From: Bacillota bacterium
GTDB lineage: Bacteria > Bacillota > Clostridia > Acetivibrionales > DTU013
DNA length: 20,127 nt
Direction: 5' to 3'
NCBI GenBank assembly: GCA_023439545.1
Contig: JAEXNT010000035.1
Coordinates: 1 to 20,127, forward strand
Numbering within the stretch: position 1 is the stretch's first letter; each line of letters begins with the position of its first letter. The position numbers were made by a program, and so were the translations under genes. Below are positions 1 through 6,428 of this stretch, piece by piece. The notes beneath the pieces are model-generated. The model saw only the letters and a list, made by a program, of their open reading frames with translations. It made no database searches and was not told where the DNA came from.

Positions 1-78
1 TTGTATCCCGATGAAGAATTGAAACTGCTGCAGGCTGCAGTGAATAACAAAAAAGACAATATCAAAATGAAAATATAA
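1..78 (+). CDS. 3' end of an unidentified protein-coding gene
   Basis: Frame 1 is open from the first base and stops with TAA at 76-78, giving 25 residues. The tail is charged and lysine-rich, ending DNIKMKI. Nothing in it identifies a family. It is probably the C-terminus of a gene starting outside the window. No GC-rich terminator follows before the dyad repeats at 175-222. It could also be a chance open frame, so confidence is limited. Confidence 0.4.
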   Translation: MYPDEELKLLQAAVNNKKDNIKMKI

Positions 79-243
79 TTCTTTCGCATTCCGTCCCCGC
101 TACATCTGGCCACATTTTGATATAAATACACTTAGATTATACATTATCCGACATATTATGGTATTGTACAAAAGTATAGTCAATAATGACTATGGTCATT
201 ATTGACTATAGTCATTATACATAATTTTTATATTATTAGTCGG
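79..243. other. AT-rich flank between the upstream gene and the insertion sequence
   Basis: I see no open reading frame with a ribosome binding site here. The only structure is the 16-bp repeat array at 175-222. TTATATTA at 228-235 recurs at 2200-2207, just outside the right end of the insertion sequence. It could be a remnant of a target duplication, but four extra bases separate it from the left end and the sequence is very AT-rich, so this is weak. Confidence 0.5.
175..222. repeat. three tandem 16-bp dyad repeats
   Basis: Three consecutive 16-bp units start at 175, 191 and 207, each beginning TATAGTCA or TATGGTCA. Units 1 and 2 match at 13 of 16 positions and units 2 and 3 at 12 of 16. 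Positions 175-190 and 195-210 are also perfect inverted arms around the 4-base loop TATG. TGACTATAGTCA at 203-214 is a perfect palindrome, and TGACTATGGTCA at 187-198 has one mismatch. The AT-rich stem lacks a clean T-tract, so it looks more like a multi-site protein-binding region than a terminator. Confidence 0.7.
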
Positions 244-257
244 GTTTTTGACAGTTG
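244..257 (+). repeat. left terminal inverted repeat of the insertion sequence
   Basis: GTTTTTGACAGTTG pairs with the right end at 2182-2195 with a single mismatch at position 246. The 11-base core TTTGACAGTTG (247-257) is identical in both ends. The outer boundary is an estimate, because matching fails outside 244. Confidence 0.75.
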
Positions 258-278
258 AATAAAGTACTGAATCCTTGG

Positions 279-303
279 AAGCCTTGAAAGCAGGGCTTTT
301 TTT
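279..303 (+). terminator. hairpin terminator at the left end of the insertion sequence
   Basis: AAGCCTTG (279-286) pairs with CAGGGCTT (291-298), with one G-T wobble, around the loop AAAG. Seven T's follow directly. It sits between the left end and the transposase promoter, so it would block read-through from outside into the transposase gene, a common arrangement in insertion sequences. Confidence 0.7.
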
Positions 304-336
304 ATTGCTTTTTTGTCAAATTTTTATGATTTGGTA

Positions 337-365
337 TTGAGTACCATTGAGTACTATGATATAAT
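337..365 (+). promoter_or_regulatory. transposase promoter
   Basis: A -35-like TTGAGT (337-342) and a perfect TATAAT (360-365) are 17 bp apart. ATTGAGTAC occurs twice, at 336-344 and 346-354. GGGAGG at 375-380 is the ribosome binding site, 8 bases before the ATG at 389. Confidence 0.75.
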
Positions 366-388
366 GTAAGGGATGGGAGGATTATCGC

Positions 389-2101
389 ATGCGATTAAAA
401 ATATCGAAGTCCAAGAATTCCATATCCCTTTATGTGCTTAAATCAACTTACAGAAACGGTGTGCACTCTTCAAAGATTGTTGAGAAACTTGGTACTGTTA
501 CTGAATTAAACAAGAAACTCAACGGACAGGATCCTTATGAATGGGCAAATCAATATATTGAAGAATTGAACCGGAAGGAGAAGGAAGGTAACCAGGAGGT
601 AATGGTAAAGTACTCCCCTTCCAAACTGATCCAAAAAGGTGATCAACGCTCTTTTAACGGCGGTTACCTCTTCCTGCAGCAACTGTATCACGGACTTGGA
701 CTACATAAGATTTGCACAGAAATATCCAGGAAGTACAAATTTACCTTCGATCTCAATTCCATTCTTTCAAGACTTCTTTACGCAAGAATCCTCTATCCCT
801 CTTCCAAGCTTGCAACATTCCAGCTTTCCACAGAGTTTCTTGAACAGCCTGCCTTTGAGCTTCAGCATATTTACCGGGCTCTCGAAGTCATCGCCAGAGA
901 ATCGGACCTCATACAGTCCACCCTGTACCAAAACAGTACAAGGATTTCAAAACGAAATACCGGCGTGCTATATTATGACTGCACCAACTACTTCTTTGAA
1001 ATTGAGCAGGAAGAGGGTCTGAAGCAATACGGCGTTTCAAAAGAGCACCGGCCAAACCCTATCGTTCAGATGGGGCTATTCATGGACGGCGACGGCATCC
1101 CTCTCGCTTTCAGCATCAACAAGGGCAACACCAATGAACAGCTGACACTAAAGCCTCTAGAACAAAAAATCCTGTCAGATTTTGATCTTTCCAGGTTTAT
1201 TGTATGTACCGATGCGGGGCTGGCATCCGAGAACAACAGAAAGTTCAACAACAAGGGCGAACGGGCATTTATCACAACCCAGTCCATTAAAAAGCTGAAA
1301 GAACACCTAAAAGAATGGGCTCTTGACCCCAAAGGCTGGTCACTTGATGAAACGAGAGAAGCCTATGACATCACCAAGCTTGATGAAACCATAGACAGGG
1401 AAAATGTATTCCATAAGGAACGTTGGATAAAGGAAAACGGATTGGAACAACGAATCGTTGTCACCTATTCTGTAAAATACCGCGATTATCAGAAAACTAT
1501 CCGGAACGCACAGATAGAACGGGCACAAAAGGCAATTACTTCAAACCCAGACAAGCTAAAAAAATGTAACCCCAATGACTACAAAAGGCTTATCGAAAAA
1601 AGCCACTGTACCGCTGATGGAGAAGTTGCCGAGCATGAAATGTACAATATCAATACAGAACTTATTGCAAAAGAAGAGGTGTTTGACGGGTTCTATGCCG
1701 TGTGCACCAACCTGGAAGATGATGCTCCCGCAATTATTCGGGTAAACAAAAGGCGATGGGAAATCGAAGAGTGCTTCCGCATCATGAAGAGTGAGTTCAA
1801 AGCTAGACCCGTATACTTGAGTAGGGATGACCGGATTGAAGCACATTTCATGACCTGCTTCCTCTCTCTGGTCATATACCGACTCCTTGAAAGGAAGCTG
1901 AACGGGAAATTCACTTGCCAAGAAATCATAGCCGGCCTCAGAGGAATGAACTTCCTGGAGGTGAAAGGAGATGGCTACATCCCTTGCTATACCAGAACCG
2001 ACTTTACCGATGCTTTACATGAAGCATTTGGTTTTCGTACAGATTACCAAATCATCGGAACAAGCCAGATGAAAAATATTTTCAAACGAACAAAATCGTA
2101 A
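389..2101 (+). CDS. IS1634-family DDE transposase
   Basis: This 570-residue protein is the cut-and-paste transposase of the surrounding insertion sequence, in the IS4/IS1634 group. The N-terminal 70 residues (MRLKISKSKNSISLYV start, then VEKLGTV) match the usual lead-in of this family. The RNase H-like catalytic core is readable: first Asp at about residue 197 in YYDCTNYFF, second Asp at about residue 275 in VCTDAGLASENN, and the Glu at about 460 in RWEIEECFRIMKSEFK, which fits the Y-R-E-K-type signature of IS4-like enzymes. Length is within the usual 500-600 residue range, with no frameshift or internal stop, so the enzyme may be active. The start is fixed by GGGAGG 8 bases upstream and the promoter at 337-365. 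Confidence 0.93.
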   Translation: MRLKISKSKNSISLYVLKSTYRNGVHSSKIVEKLGTVTELNKKLNGQDPYEWANQYIEELNRKEKEGNQEVMVKYSPSKLIQKGDQRSFNGGYLFLQQLYHGLGLHKICTEISRKYKFTFDLNSILSRLLYARILYPSSKLATFQLSTEFLEQPAFELQHIYRALEVIARESDLIQSTLYQNSTRISKRNTGVLYYDCTNYFFEIEQEEGLKQYGVSKEHRPNPIVQMGLFMDGDGIPLAFSINKGNTNEQLTLKPLEQKILSDFDLSRFIVCTDAGLASENNRKFNNKGERAFITTQSIKKLKEHLKEWALDPKGWSLDETREAYDITKLDETIDRENVFHKERWIKENGLEQRIVVTYSVKYRDYQKTIRNAQIERAQKAITSNPDKLKKCNPNDYKRLIEKSHCTADGEVAEHEMYNINTELIAKEEVFDGFYAVCTNLEDDAPAIIRVNKRRWEIEECFRIMKSEFKARPVYLSRDDRIEAHFMTCFLSLVIYRLLERKLNGKFTCQEIIAGLRGMNFLEVKGDGYIPCYTRTDFTDALHEAFGFRTDYQIIGTSQMKNIFKRTKS

Positions 2102-2130
2102 AGACATTACTCACTTTTCAGCAATTTATT

Positions 2131-2173
2131 AAAAGCTTGGAATCCACTATTATGAATGATTTCCAAGCTTTTT
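2131..2173. terminator. hairpin terminator at the right end of the insertion sequence
   Basis: AAAAGCTTGGAA (2131-2142) and TTCCAAGCTTTT (2161-2172) form a perfect 12-bp stem with an 18-base loop, followed by a short T run. It lies 30 bases after the transposase stop. Because the stem ends in A's on one side and T's on the other, it could also stop minus-strand transcripts arriving from the GH31 gene, which has no clear terminator of its own. Confidence 0.7.
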
Positions 2174-2181
2174 CTCTTCTC

Positions 2182-2195
2182 CAACTGTCAAAGAC
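2182..2195 (-). repeat. right terminal inverted repeat of the insertion sequence
   Basis: Read on the minus strand this is GTCTTTGACAGTTG, matching the left end at 244-257 in 13 of 14 positions. Confidence 0.75.
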
Positions 2196-2257
2196 GGAAT
2201 TATATTACACAAAAATCAACTAATCAAGTTATTTCGCTATATTTTTGAAATTTTGCA

Positions 2258-4582
2258 CTATATAAGACTGATATTTATCATATTAATATTTTCTTCCGGA
2301 ACAATGACAACTCCATCCATGCAAGCCTCGACCTCAGCCCCCTCTGCCGCCGCGATCCTGTCGATTCCTCTGAGCACAATCTTCCATTGTTTACCTTCGC
2401 CTTCGGCGTTAAATATGATCCGGTTCCCGTTTCGTACCGCTTTGCAGCACAATCCAGGTTCGCCGTCCATATTGTAAACGATCGTATTCGCTGAAGCTCC
2501 GTCCTTCAATTCGAACAAATGCAGTACGACGCCGGAAGCATAGTCATAGTCAGGCCTGCTGTCTACCTCCCCGACAGCGATTATCGAATTTTCCCGGACC
2601 ATCAGCGGAAGGCTCATATAGCCGTGCTGCTCGTTTCTCCAGCAGCCTCCTTCGATCTTTTCTCCGCTCAGGAAATTCGTCCAGGTTCCTGCCGGCAGGT
2701 AGTACTGAACCATGCCCGCGTCGTTGAAAATCGGGGCAACCAGCAGTTCTCCTCCGAGCATATACTGTCTGTCCAGCTGCAGGCATCCGGGATCCCCTGG
2801 AAACTCAAGCGCCATTGCGCGCATGACCGGTATACCCTGCCGTGACGCTTCGCATGCGGCGGCATACAGATACGGCATCAGGCTGCATTTAAGCTTCGTA
2901 AAGTACCTCAGCACATCCACCGATTCTTCATCGAACAGCCACGGCGCCCTGTACGACTCGTTTCCATGCAGCCGGCTGTGCGAAGAAAGCAGGCCGAACG
3001 CCGTCCAGCGCTTATATATGTCCGGAGACGCCGTTCTCTCAAACCCGCTTATATCATGACTCCAGAAACCGAAACCGGAAGTGCACAAAGACAGTCCGCC
3101 GCGCAGGGTCTCAGCCATGGAATCGTAATTTGCAGAACAGTCTCCTCCCCAATGAACCGGGAATTTTTGCCCGCCGACTGTAGCCGAACGTGCAAACACC
3201 AAGGCTTCACGGGGGCCGCGCTTTTCTTCGAGCGCCTCGAACACCGCCCTGTTATACAGGTAGGTGTAGTAGTTGTGCATTCTTACCGGGTCCGAGCCGT
3301 CGTAATATACGACATCGGTAGGTATCCTTTCTCCGAAATCGGTCTTGAAACAGTCGACGCCCATGTCCAGAAGCCTCTTCAACTCGTCCTTGTACCATGA
3401 CGCCGCCGCGGGATTAGTAAAGTCTACGAGCCCCATTCCCGCCTGCCAGCGATCCCACTGCCAAACGCCGCCGTCCGGCCTCTTTACGAGGTAACCCTTT
3501 TCCATGCCCTCGTCAAACAGCCTGGATTTCTGTGCAATATACGGATTGATCCAGACACAGATTTTCAATCCCCTGCCCTTAAGGCGCGCAAGCATTGCCC
3601 CGGGGTCCGGGAAGACGTTCTCGTCCCAGGTAAAGTCGCACCACTGGCTTTCTTTCATCCAGAAGCAGTCAAAGTGAAAAACATGCAGGGGCAGGTCTCG
3701 CTGCGCCATCCCGTCGATAAACCCCGTAACGGTCTTTTCATCATAGCTTGTCGTAAAGGAAGTGGTGAGCCAGAGCCCAAAGGACCACGCGGGCGGCAGC
3801 GGCGGCCTTCCCGTAAGCAGCGTATAATTGCCGAGCACCGCCTTCGGAGACCCTCCGCCTATAACGAAGTATTCGAGATATTCGCCGGGCACGCTGAACT
3901 GGGTCTTGGAAACATTCTCCGAGCCCACCTCGAAGGAAACCTTTTCAGGATGGTTTACAAATACCCCATAGCCCTTGCTCGAGAGATAAAACGGGATGTT
4001 CTTGTATGAAAGCTCGCTGCTGGCGCCGCCATCCTCATTCCAAATATCAACGGACTGCCCGTTTTTGACGAAAGGCGTGAACCTTTCGCCAAGCCCGTAA
4101 ATATATTCGCCTACTCCCAGGTCGAGCTGCTCGCGCATGTACGGTCCCTGTCCCGGTACCGCTAGATATGCCGTATTCCTTTGTGCATTTCCCGTTATCC
4201 TTTTGCCGTCGTACAGGAAGTCCACAGCCCAGCCCTCAGATTTTTTCAAACGAATGCTCAGCTTGCCTGAAGTAAATACGATCGTTTCATCATTCTGAGA
4301 GATATGCGGCTGAAAATCGTTCCGGCTATATAATTCAAAGGTCGGACCTTTCGAGGGCGTACCCTTGAAATGCCACAGCCTCACACATATGACATCCGGG
4401 AAGGGCGAGCTGTATTCAAATGTCAGCATCGGGCCGTCCAACGTATCCCCCCTGTGCCGCACAGGCCTTGTCGCGGCATAGACCCTCAATTTTCCGGCCG
4501 TTACGGCGACGTCCCTTATTTCAGCAGGCGCCGCAATAGTGACGCCCTCCTTCATCATCCAATATCCGTCGGTAAATTTCAT
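2258..4582 (-). CDS. yicI: GH31 alpha-xylosidase, YicI type
   Basis: A 774-residue glycoside hydrolase of family 31, which removes terminal alpha-D-xylosyl residues, for example from isoprimeverose-type xyloglucan fragments. The start MKFTDGYW and the block HVFHFDCFWMKESQWCDFTWD are very close to E. coli YicI (772 residues) as I recall it. The nucleophile is Asp415 in KTDFGERIP and the acid/base is Asp481 in HWGGDCSANYDS, one residue off YicI numbering (416 and 482). There is no signal peptide, so it acts in the cytoplasm. The ATG at 4582 is chosen because GGGGAGG lies just upstream; a TTG at 4600 would overlap that site. It is divergent from the AraC-type regulator, its likely controller. 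Specificity for xyloside over glucoside is inferred from similarity to YicI. Confidence 0.93.
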   Translation of the reverse strand: MKFTDGYWMMKEGVTIAAPAEIRDVAVTAGKLRVYAATRPVRHRGDTLDGPMLTFEYSSPFPDVICVRLWHFKGTPSKGPTFELYSRNDFQPHISQNDETIVFTSGKLSIRLKKSEGWAVDFLYDGKRITGNAQRNTAYLAVPGQGPYMREQLDLGVGEYIYGLGERFTPFVKNGQSVDIWNEDGGASSELSYKNIPFYLSSKGYGVFVNHPEKVSFEVGSENVSKTQFSVPGEYLEYFVIGGGSPKAVLGNYTLLTGRPPLPPAWSFGLWLTTSFTTSYDEKTVTGFIDGMAQRDLPLHVFHFDCFWMKESQWCDFTWDENVFPDPGAMLARLKGRGLKICVWINPYIAQKSRLFDEGMEKGYLVKRPDGGVWQWDRWQAGMGLVDFTNPAAASWYKDELKRLLDMGVDCFKTDFGERIPTDVVYYDGSDPVRMHNYYTYLYNRAVFEALEEKRGPREALVFARSATVGGQKFPVHWGGDCSANYDSMAETLRGGLSLCTSGFGFWSHDISGFERTASPDIYKRWTAFGLLSSHSRLHGNESYRAPWLFDEESVDVLRYFTKLKCSLMPYLYAAACEASRQGIPVMRAMALEFPGDPGCLQLDRQYMLGGELLVAPIFNDAGMVQYYLPAGTWTNFLSGEKIEGGCWRNEQHGYMSLPLMVRENSIIAVGEVDSRPDYDYASGVVLHLFELKDGASANTIVYNMDGEPGLCCKAVRNGNRIIFNAEGEGKQWKIVLRGIDRIAAAEGAEVEACMDGVVIVPEENINMINISLI

Positions 4583-4757
4583 AAAGCTTCCTCCCCGCAA
4601 GTAATCAGATCATCATAGCCGGACAACCAAACAGGTACGGCTGTTTCTCCGGCAAATCAAAATACACTTTAACAAATTTTTACTGTATAATATAATTATA
4701 TTAACAATCCAAGGCATAATCTTCTATGATTTTGATGAAAAATAACAGGATTTTGAT
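4583..4757. promoter_or_regulatory. divergent promoter region of the GH31 gene and the AraC-type regulator
   Basis: For the regulator (plus), TTAACA at 4669-4674 and TATAAT at 4691-4696 are 16 bp apart. For the GH31 gene (minus), TTGGAT and TATACA lie 17 bp apart in the same AT-rich stretch, a weaker match. Between the core promoters and the GH31 start is an interrupted inverted repeat: GCCGGA (4618-4623), AAACAG (4629-4634), CTGTTT (4641-4646) and TCCGGC (4648-4653). It lies in the predicted GH31 leader and is a candidate operator or RNA hairpin. Confidence 0.6.
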
Positions 4758-5666
4758 ATGTATATGAAGCTAAATGAAAAATCATTAAGAGAAAACCGAA
4801 TTCATGGAGATGCGTCTTTCCCTCTGAATGCCTACCATATGGACATAGCACCCGGCGCGATAGTGCTTGACTGCCATTGGCACGAAGAGCTGGAGTTCCT
4901 CCTCGTGACCTCCGGGAAAGCTGTCTTCCAGGTTGGCGGCAGTTATTTCGACGTGCATGCCGGCGAAGGCATATTCGTAAACAGCGGGGAGCTGCATGCC
5001 GGCTATCCTCTCGACGATTCATCCTGTTCGTACGAAGCCGTCGTATTCAGTCCCGCCTTTCTGCACAACGGACCGATGGATCTGATATATTCAAGATACA
5101 TCGAACCCCTTGTGCAAAACCGGTTGGTTTTCGACAGGCATTTCAAGCCGAACGTAGCCTGGGAGGGCGAGTTGCTTTATAAAATCGGAAAAACCGCGCG
5201 TTGTGTATTGGAAAAAGCCCGGGCTTACGAATTGGAGTCAAAATCAGGGTTGTTCGGCGTCCTTACCCTGCTTGCGGTAAACAGCATGCAGGAAAAAGGT
5301 AAAACAGGCTTTACTGCTGCCGATTCCCGGATGGAAAAGCTGAAGACGGCACTAAAGTACATTCAGGAAAACTATACGCAGAAAATAAGCACTCACGATA
5401 TCTCTGACATGCTTGGCATGAGCGAGGGTCATTTCTGCAGGATGTTCAAGCAATATCTCAAAAGGACGCCGGTCGAATATCTGAATTATTACAGGATCGG
5501 TCAGGCGGCAAAGCTGATTGCAGGAACTGAGCACAAGGTGCTCGAGGTAGCTATGGAGACGGGCTTCGATAACCTCAGCTACTTCATTGGCGCTTTCAGG
5601 CGCTTTATGGGCACGACTCCGTCGAAATACCGCAAACAGGCAGGCGGTAATAGCAAGCCAGACTAA
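4758..5666 (+). CDS. AraC-family transcriptional regulator with N-terminal cupin
   Basis: A 302-residue sugar-sensing-type regulator. Residues about 25-95 look like an AraC ligand-binding cupin (HWHEELEFLLVTSGKAVF, then VHAGEGIFVNSGELH). Residues about 192-293 form the paired helix-turn-helix DNA-binding domain: the first helix pair around ISTHDISDMLGMSEGHF, the second around VLEVAMETGFDNLSYF, with the family signature ending FRRFMGTTPSKYRK. It is transcribed away from the GH31 alpha-xylosidase and most likely activates that gene in response to a sugar, as is usual for such divergent pairs. The start at 4758 has only a modest ACAGGA site upstream; a second ATG at 4764 is possible. The ligand cannot be read from sequence. 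Confidence 0.92.
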   Translation: MYMKLNEKSLRENRIHGDASFPLNAYHMDIAPGAIVLDCHWHEELEFLLVTSGKAVFQVGGSYFDVHAGEGIFVNSGELHAGYPLDDSSCSYEAVVFSPAFLHNGPMDLIYSRYIEPLVQNRLVFDRHFKPNVAWEGELLYKIGKTARCVLEKARAYELESKSGLFGVLTLLAVNSMQEKGKTGFTAADSRMEKLKTALKYIQENYTQKISTHDISDMLGMSEGHFCRMFKQYLKRTPVEYLNYYRIGQAAKLIAGTEHKVLEVAMETGFDNLSYFIGAFRRFMGTTPSKYRKQAGGNSKPD

Positions 5667-5761
5667 TCAGGCCAATCAGGTTATGTTTAAATTGATCGAA
5701 AGACGTTTTTATCAGGTTCTATAAATAAGAGCCGGTACATATCTATTTAATAAGCCGTAGT

Positions 5762-5839
5762 GGGCAGGACAGGTATCTCTGCCATTGTAAAGGGGGCCGA
5801 AATGTATTTTGTGAGGAATACATTAAAGGAGGTCCCCAA
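5762..5839 (+). promoter_or_regulatory. structured leader of the small hydrophobic peptide gene
   Basis: The strong ribosome binding site AAAGGAGGT (5825-5833) is embedded in predicted structure. GGGGGCC (5792-5798) can pair with GGTCCCC (5831-5837) over 7 bp including one wobble, covering half the site. It encloses a perfect 8-bp hairpin of AATGTATT (5801-5808) and AATACATT (5817-5824). Alternatively, ATACAT (5818-5823) can pair with ATGTAT (5843-5848), trapping the ribosome binding site and start codon. A further hairpin, GGCAG/CTGCC, is at 5763-5783. I found no convincing upstream promoter; TATAAA at 5720-5725 has no good -35. These pairings were read by eye, not calculated. Confidence 0.5.
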
Positions 5840-5947
5840 ATGATGTATACATTTATTACCGATTTTATAAAGATCGCGATAAGTCTTGCATCTTTGTCTT
5901 TGGCATTATACCAGTATCTTGACAGCAGGGGGAAATTTCTCAATTGA
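5840..5947 (+). CDS. 35-residue hydrophobic peptide, holin-like or type I toxin-like
   Basis: The frame starts ATG at 5840 (a second ATG follows directly) and ends TGA at 5945-5947. AAAGGAGGT lies 6 bases upstream, as strong as any site in the window. The peptide has a short polar start, one membrane-spanning stretch of about 20 residues (FIKIAISLASLSLALYQYL) and a charged tail (DSRGKFLN). This layout is that of the small holin-like toxins often annotated in Bacillota, although I cannot match a named family. The leader is highly structured, a strong inverted repeat overlaps the 3' end, and a possible antisense promoter lies inside the gene. Together these suggest a type I toxin, but a small membrane peptide of another kind is possible. 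Confidence 0.6.
   Translation: MMYTFITDFIKIAISLASLSLALYQYLDSRGKFLN
5905..5913 (-). promoter_or_regulatory. possible antisense promoter inside the small peptide gene
   Basis: On the minus strand this reads TGGTATAAT, a full extended -10 element. No good -35 lies 17 bp upstream. A transcript starting near 5898 would run antisense across the start codon, ribosome binding site and leader hairpins of the peptide gene, as the antitoxin RNA of a type I system would. It falls within coding sequence, so it may be coincidence. Confidence 0.35.
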
Positions 5948-5960
5948 AATCACCCCCTGC
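5925..5960. repeat. inverted repeat over the 3' end of the small peptide gene
   Basis: GCAGGGGG (5925-5932) and CCCCCTGC (5953-5960) are perfect 8-bp arms, with a further short pairing inside (ATTTC with GAAAT). No T-run follows on the plus strand, so it is not a standard terminator. CTGCCC (5957-5962) could also pair with GGGCAG (5762-5767) in the leader, a possible 5'-3' closure of the RNA. It also separates the peptide gene from the convergent acetyltransferase gene. Confidence 0.55.
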
Positions 5961-5985
5961 CCGCTATGGCGGTTGGGATCATCTA

Positions 5986-6405
5986 TTATAACGCCTTGTT
6001 CATAAACATTTCCATTGTTTCAACAAACGGCGGGATTTCTTTGATAAGACATCCGCAATCCTTATACCCCAGCTTGCGGTAAAAATGCTGCGAGGTCTCT
6101 TCCACCATGGTCGACGTCATAGCTATTCTAAAGCCTGACTTCCTCATTTCATTTTCCCAGTGCAGCATGGCTTTTGTGCCATAACCTCTGTTACGGTACG
6201 CTCCCTCTAAATAGATCAGGTTCAGGAACGGTATAAGATCCCAAAACAAGTTATACCTCATTACGCCGACAGGTTTATCATCATCTTTTATGATATAACC
6301 TCTTTTATCCCTTACTTTAAGCTCAAATTCACTTTCAGATAAATGCTTGTCGAGTGAAAACCAAAAATCAGCGTCTTTCTCAGTAACATAATCAATAACG
6401 AACAT
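5986..6405 (-). CDS. GNAT-family N-acetyltransferase
   Basis: A 139-residue acetyltransferase of the GCN5-related superfamily, moving an acetyl group from acetyl-CoA to an unknown amine. The acetyl-CoA-binding motif A is clear at residues 70-80 (YRNRGYGTKAM, the R-x-x-G-x-G pattern) after the beta strand NLIYLEGAY. The later ETSQHFYRKLGYKDCG is the usual GNAT C-terminal segment. The frame runs open to 6606, but the ATG at 6405 is the start: it has GGGAGG at 6412-6417 and the family's usual N-terminus follows, whereas the extension is out-of-frame glycosidase sequence. It begins 23 bases after the GH94 stop and is probably cotranscribed with it. Substrate unknown. Confidence 0.88.
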   Translation of the reverse strand: MFVIDYVTEKDADFWFSLDKHLSESEFELKVRDKRGYIIKDDDKPVGVMRYNLFWDLIPFLNLIYLEGAYRNRGYGTKAMLHWENEMRKSGFRIAMTSTMVEETSQHFYRKLGYKDCGCLIKEIPPFVETMEMFMNKAL

Positions 6406-6428
6406 ATTGTGCCTCCCATGATCGGTAA

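Larger units (their letters stand above)
244..2195 (+). mobile_element. IS1634-family insertion sequence, apparently complete
   Basis: One full-length DDE transposase gene is bounded by inverted ends: GTTTTTGACAGTTG at 244-257 and, reversed, GTCTTTGACAGTTG at 2195-2182 (13 of 14 match; 11 contiguous). The element carries its own promoter and a hairpin terminator at each end. Its composition is visibly more AT-rich than the glycosidase genes beside it, suggesting recent arrival. It lies just past the 3' end of the GH31 gene (stop at 2258-2260) and does not interrupt it. Exact ends and the target duplication are uncertain, since no clean direct repeat abuts both ends. Confidence 0.85.

Noticed and set aside
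228..235. Target site duplication TTATATTA flanking the insertion sequence
   Set aside because: The left copy is separated from the terminal repeat by extra bases, and such AT-rich octamers are expected by chance here, so it is not listed as a feature.
4583..4600. TTG start for the GH31 protein at 4600
   Set aside because: The GGGGAGG ribosome binding site lies inside this extension and is correctly placed for the ATG at 4582.
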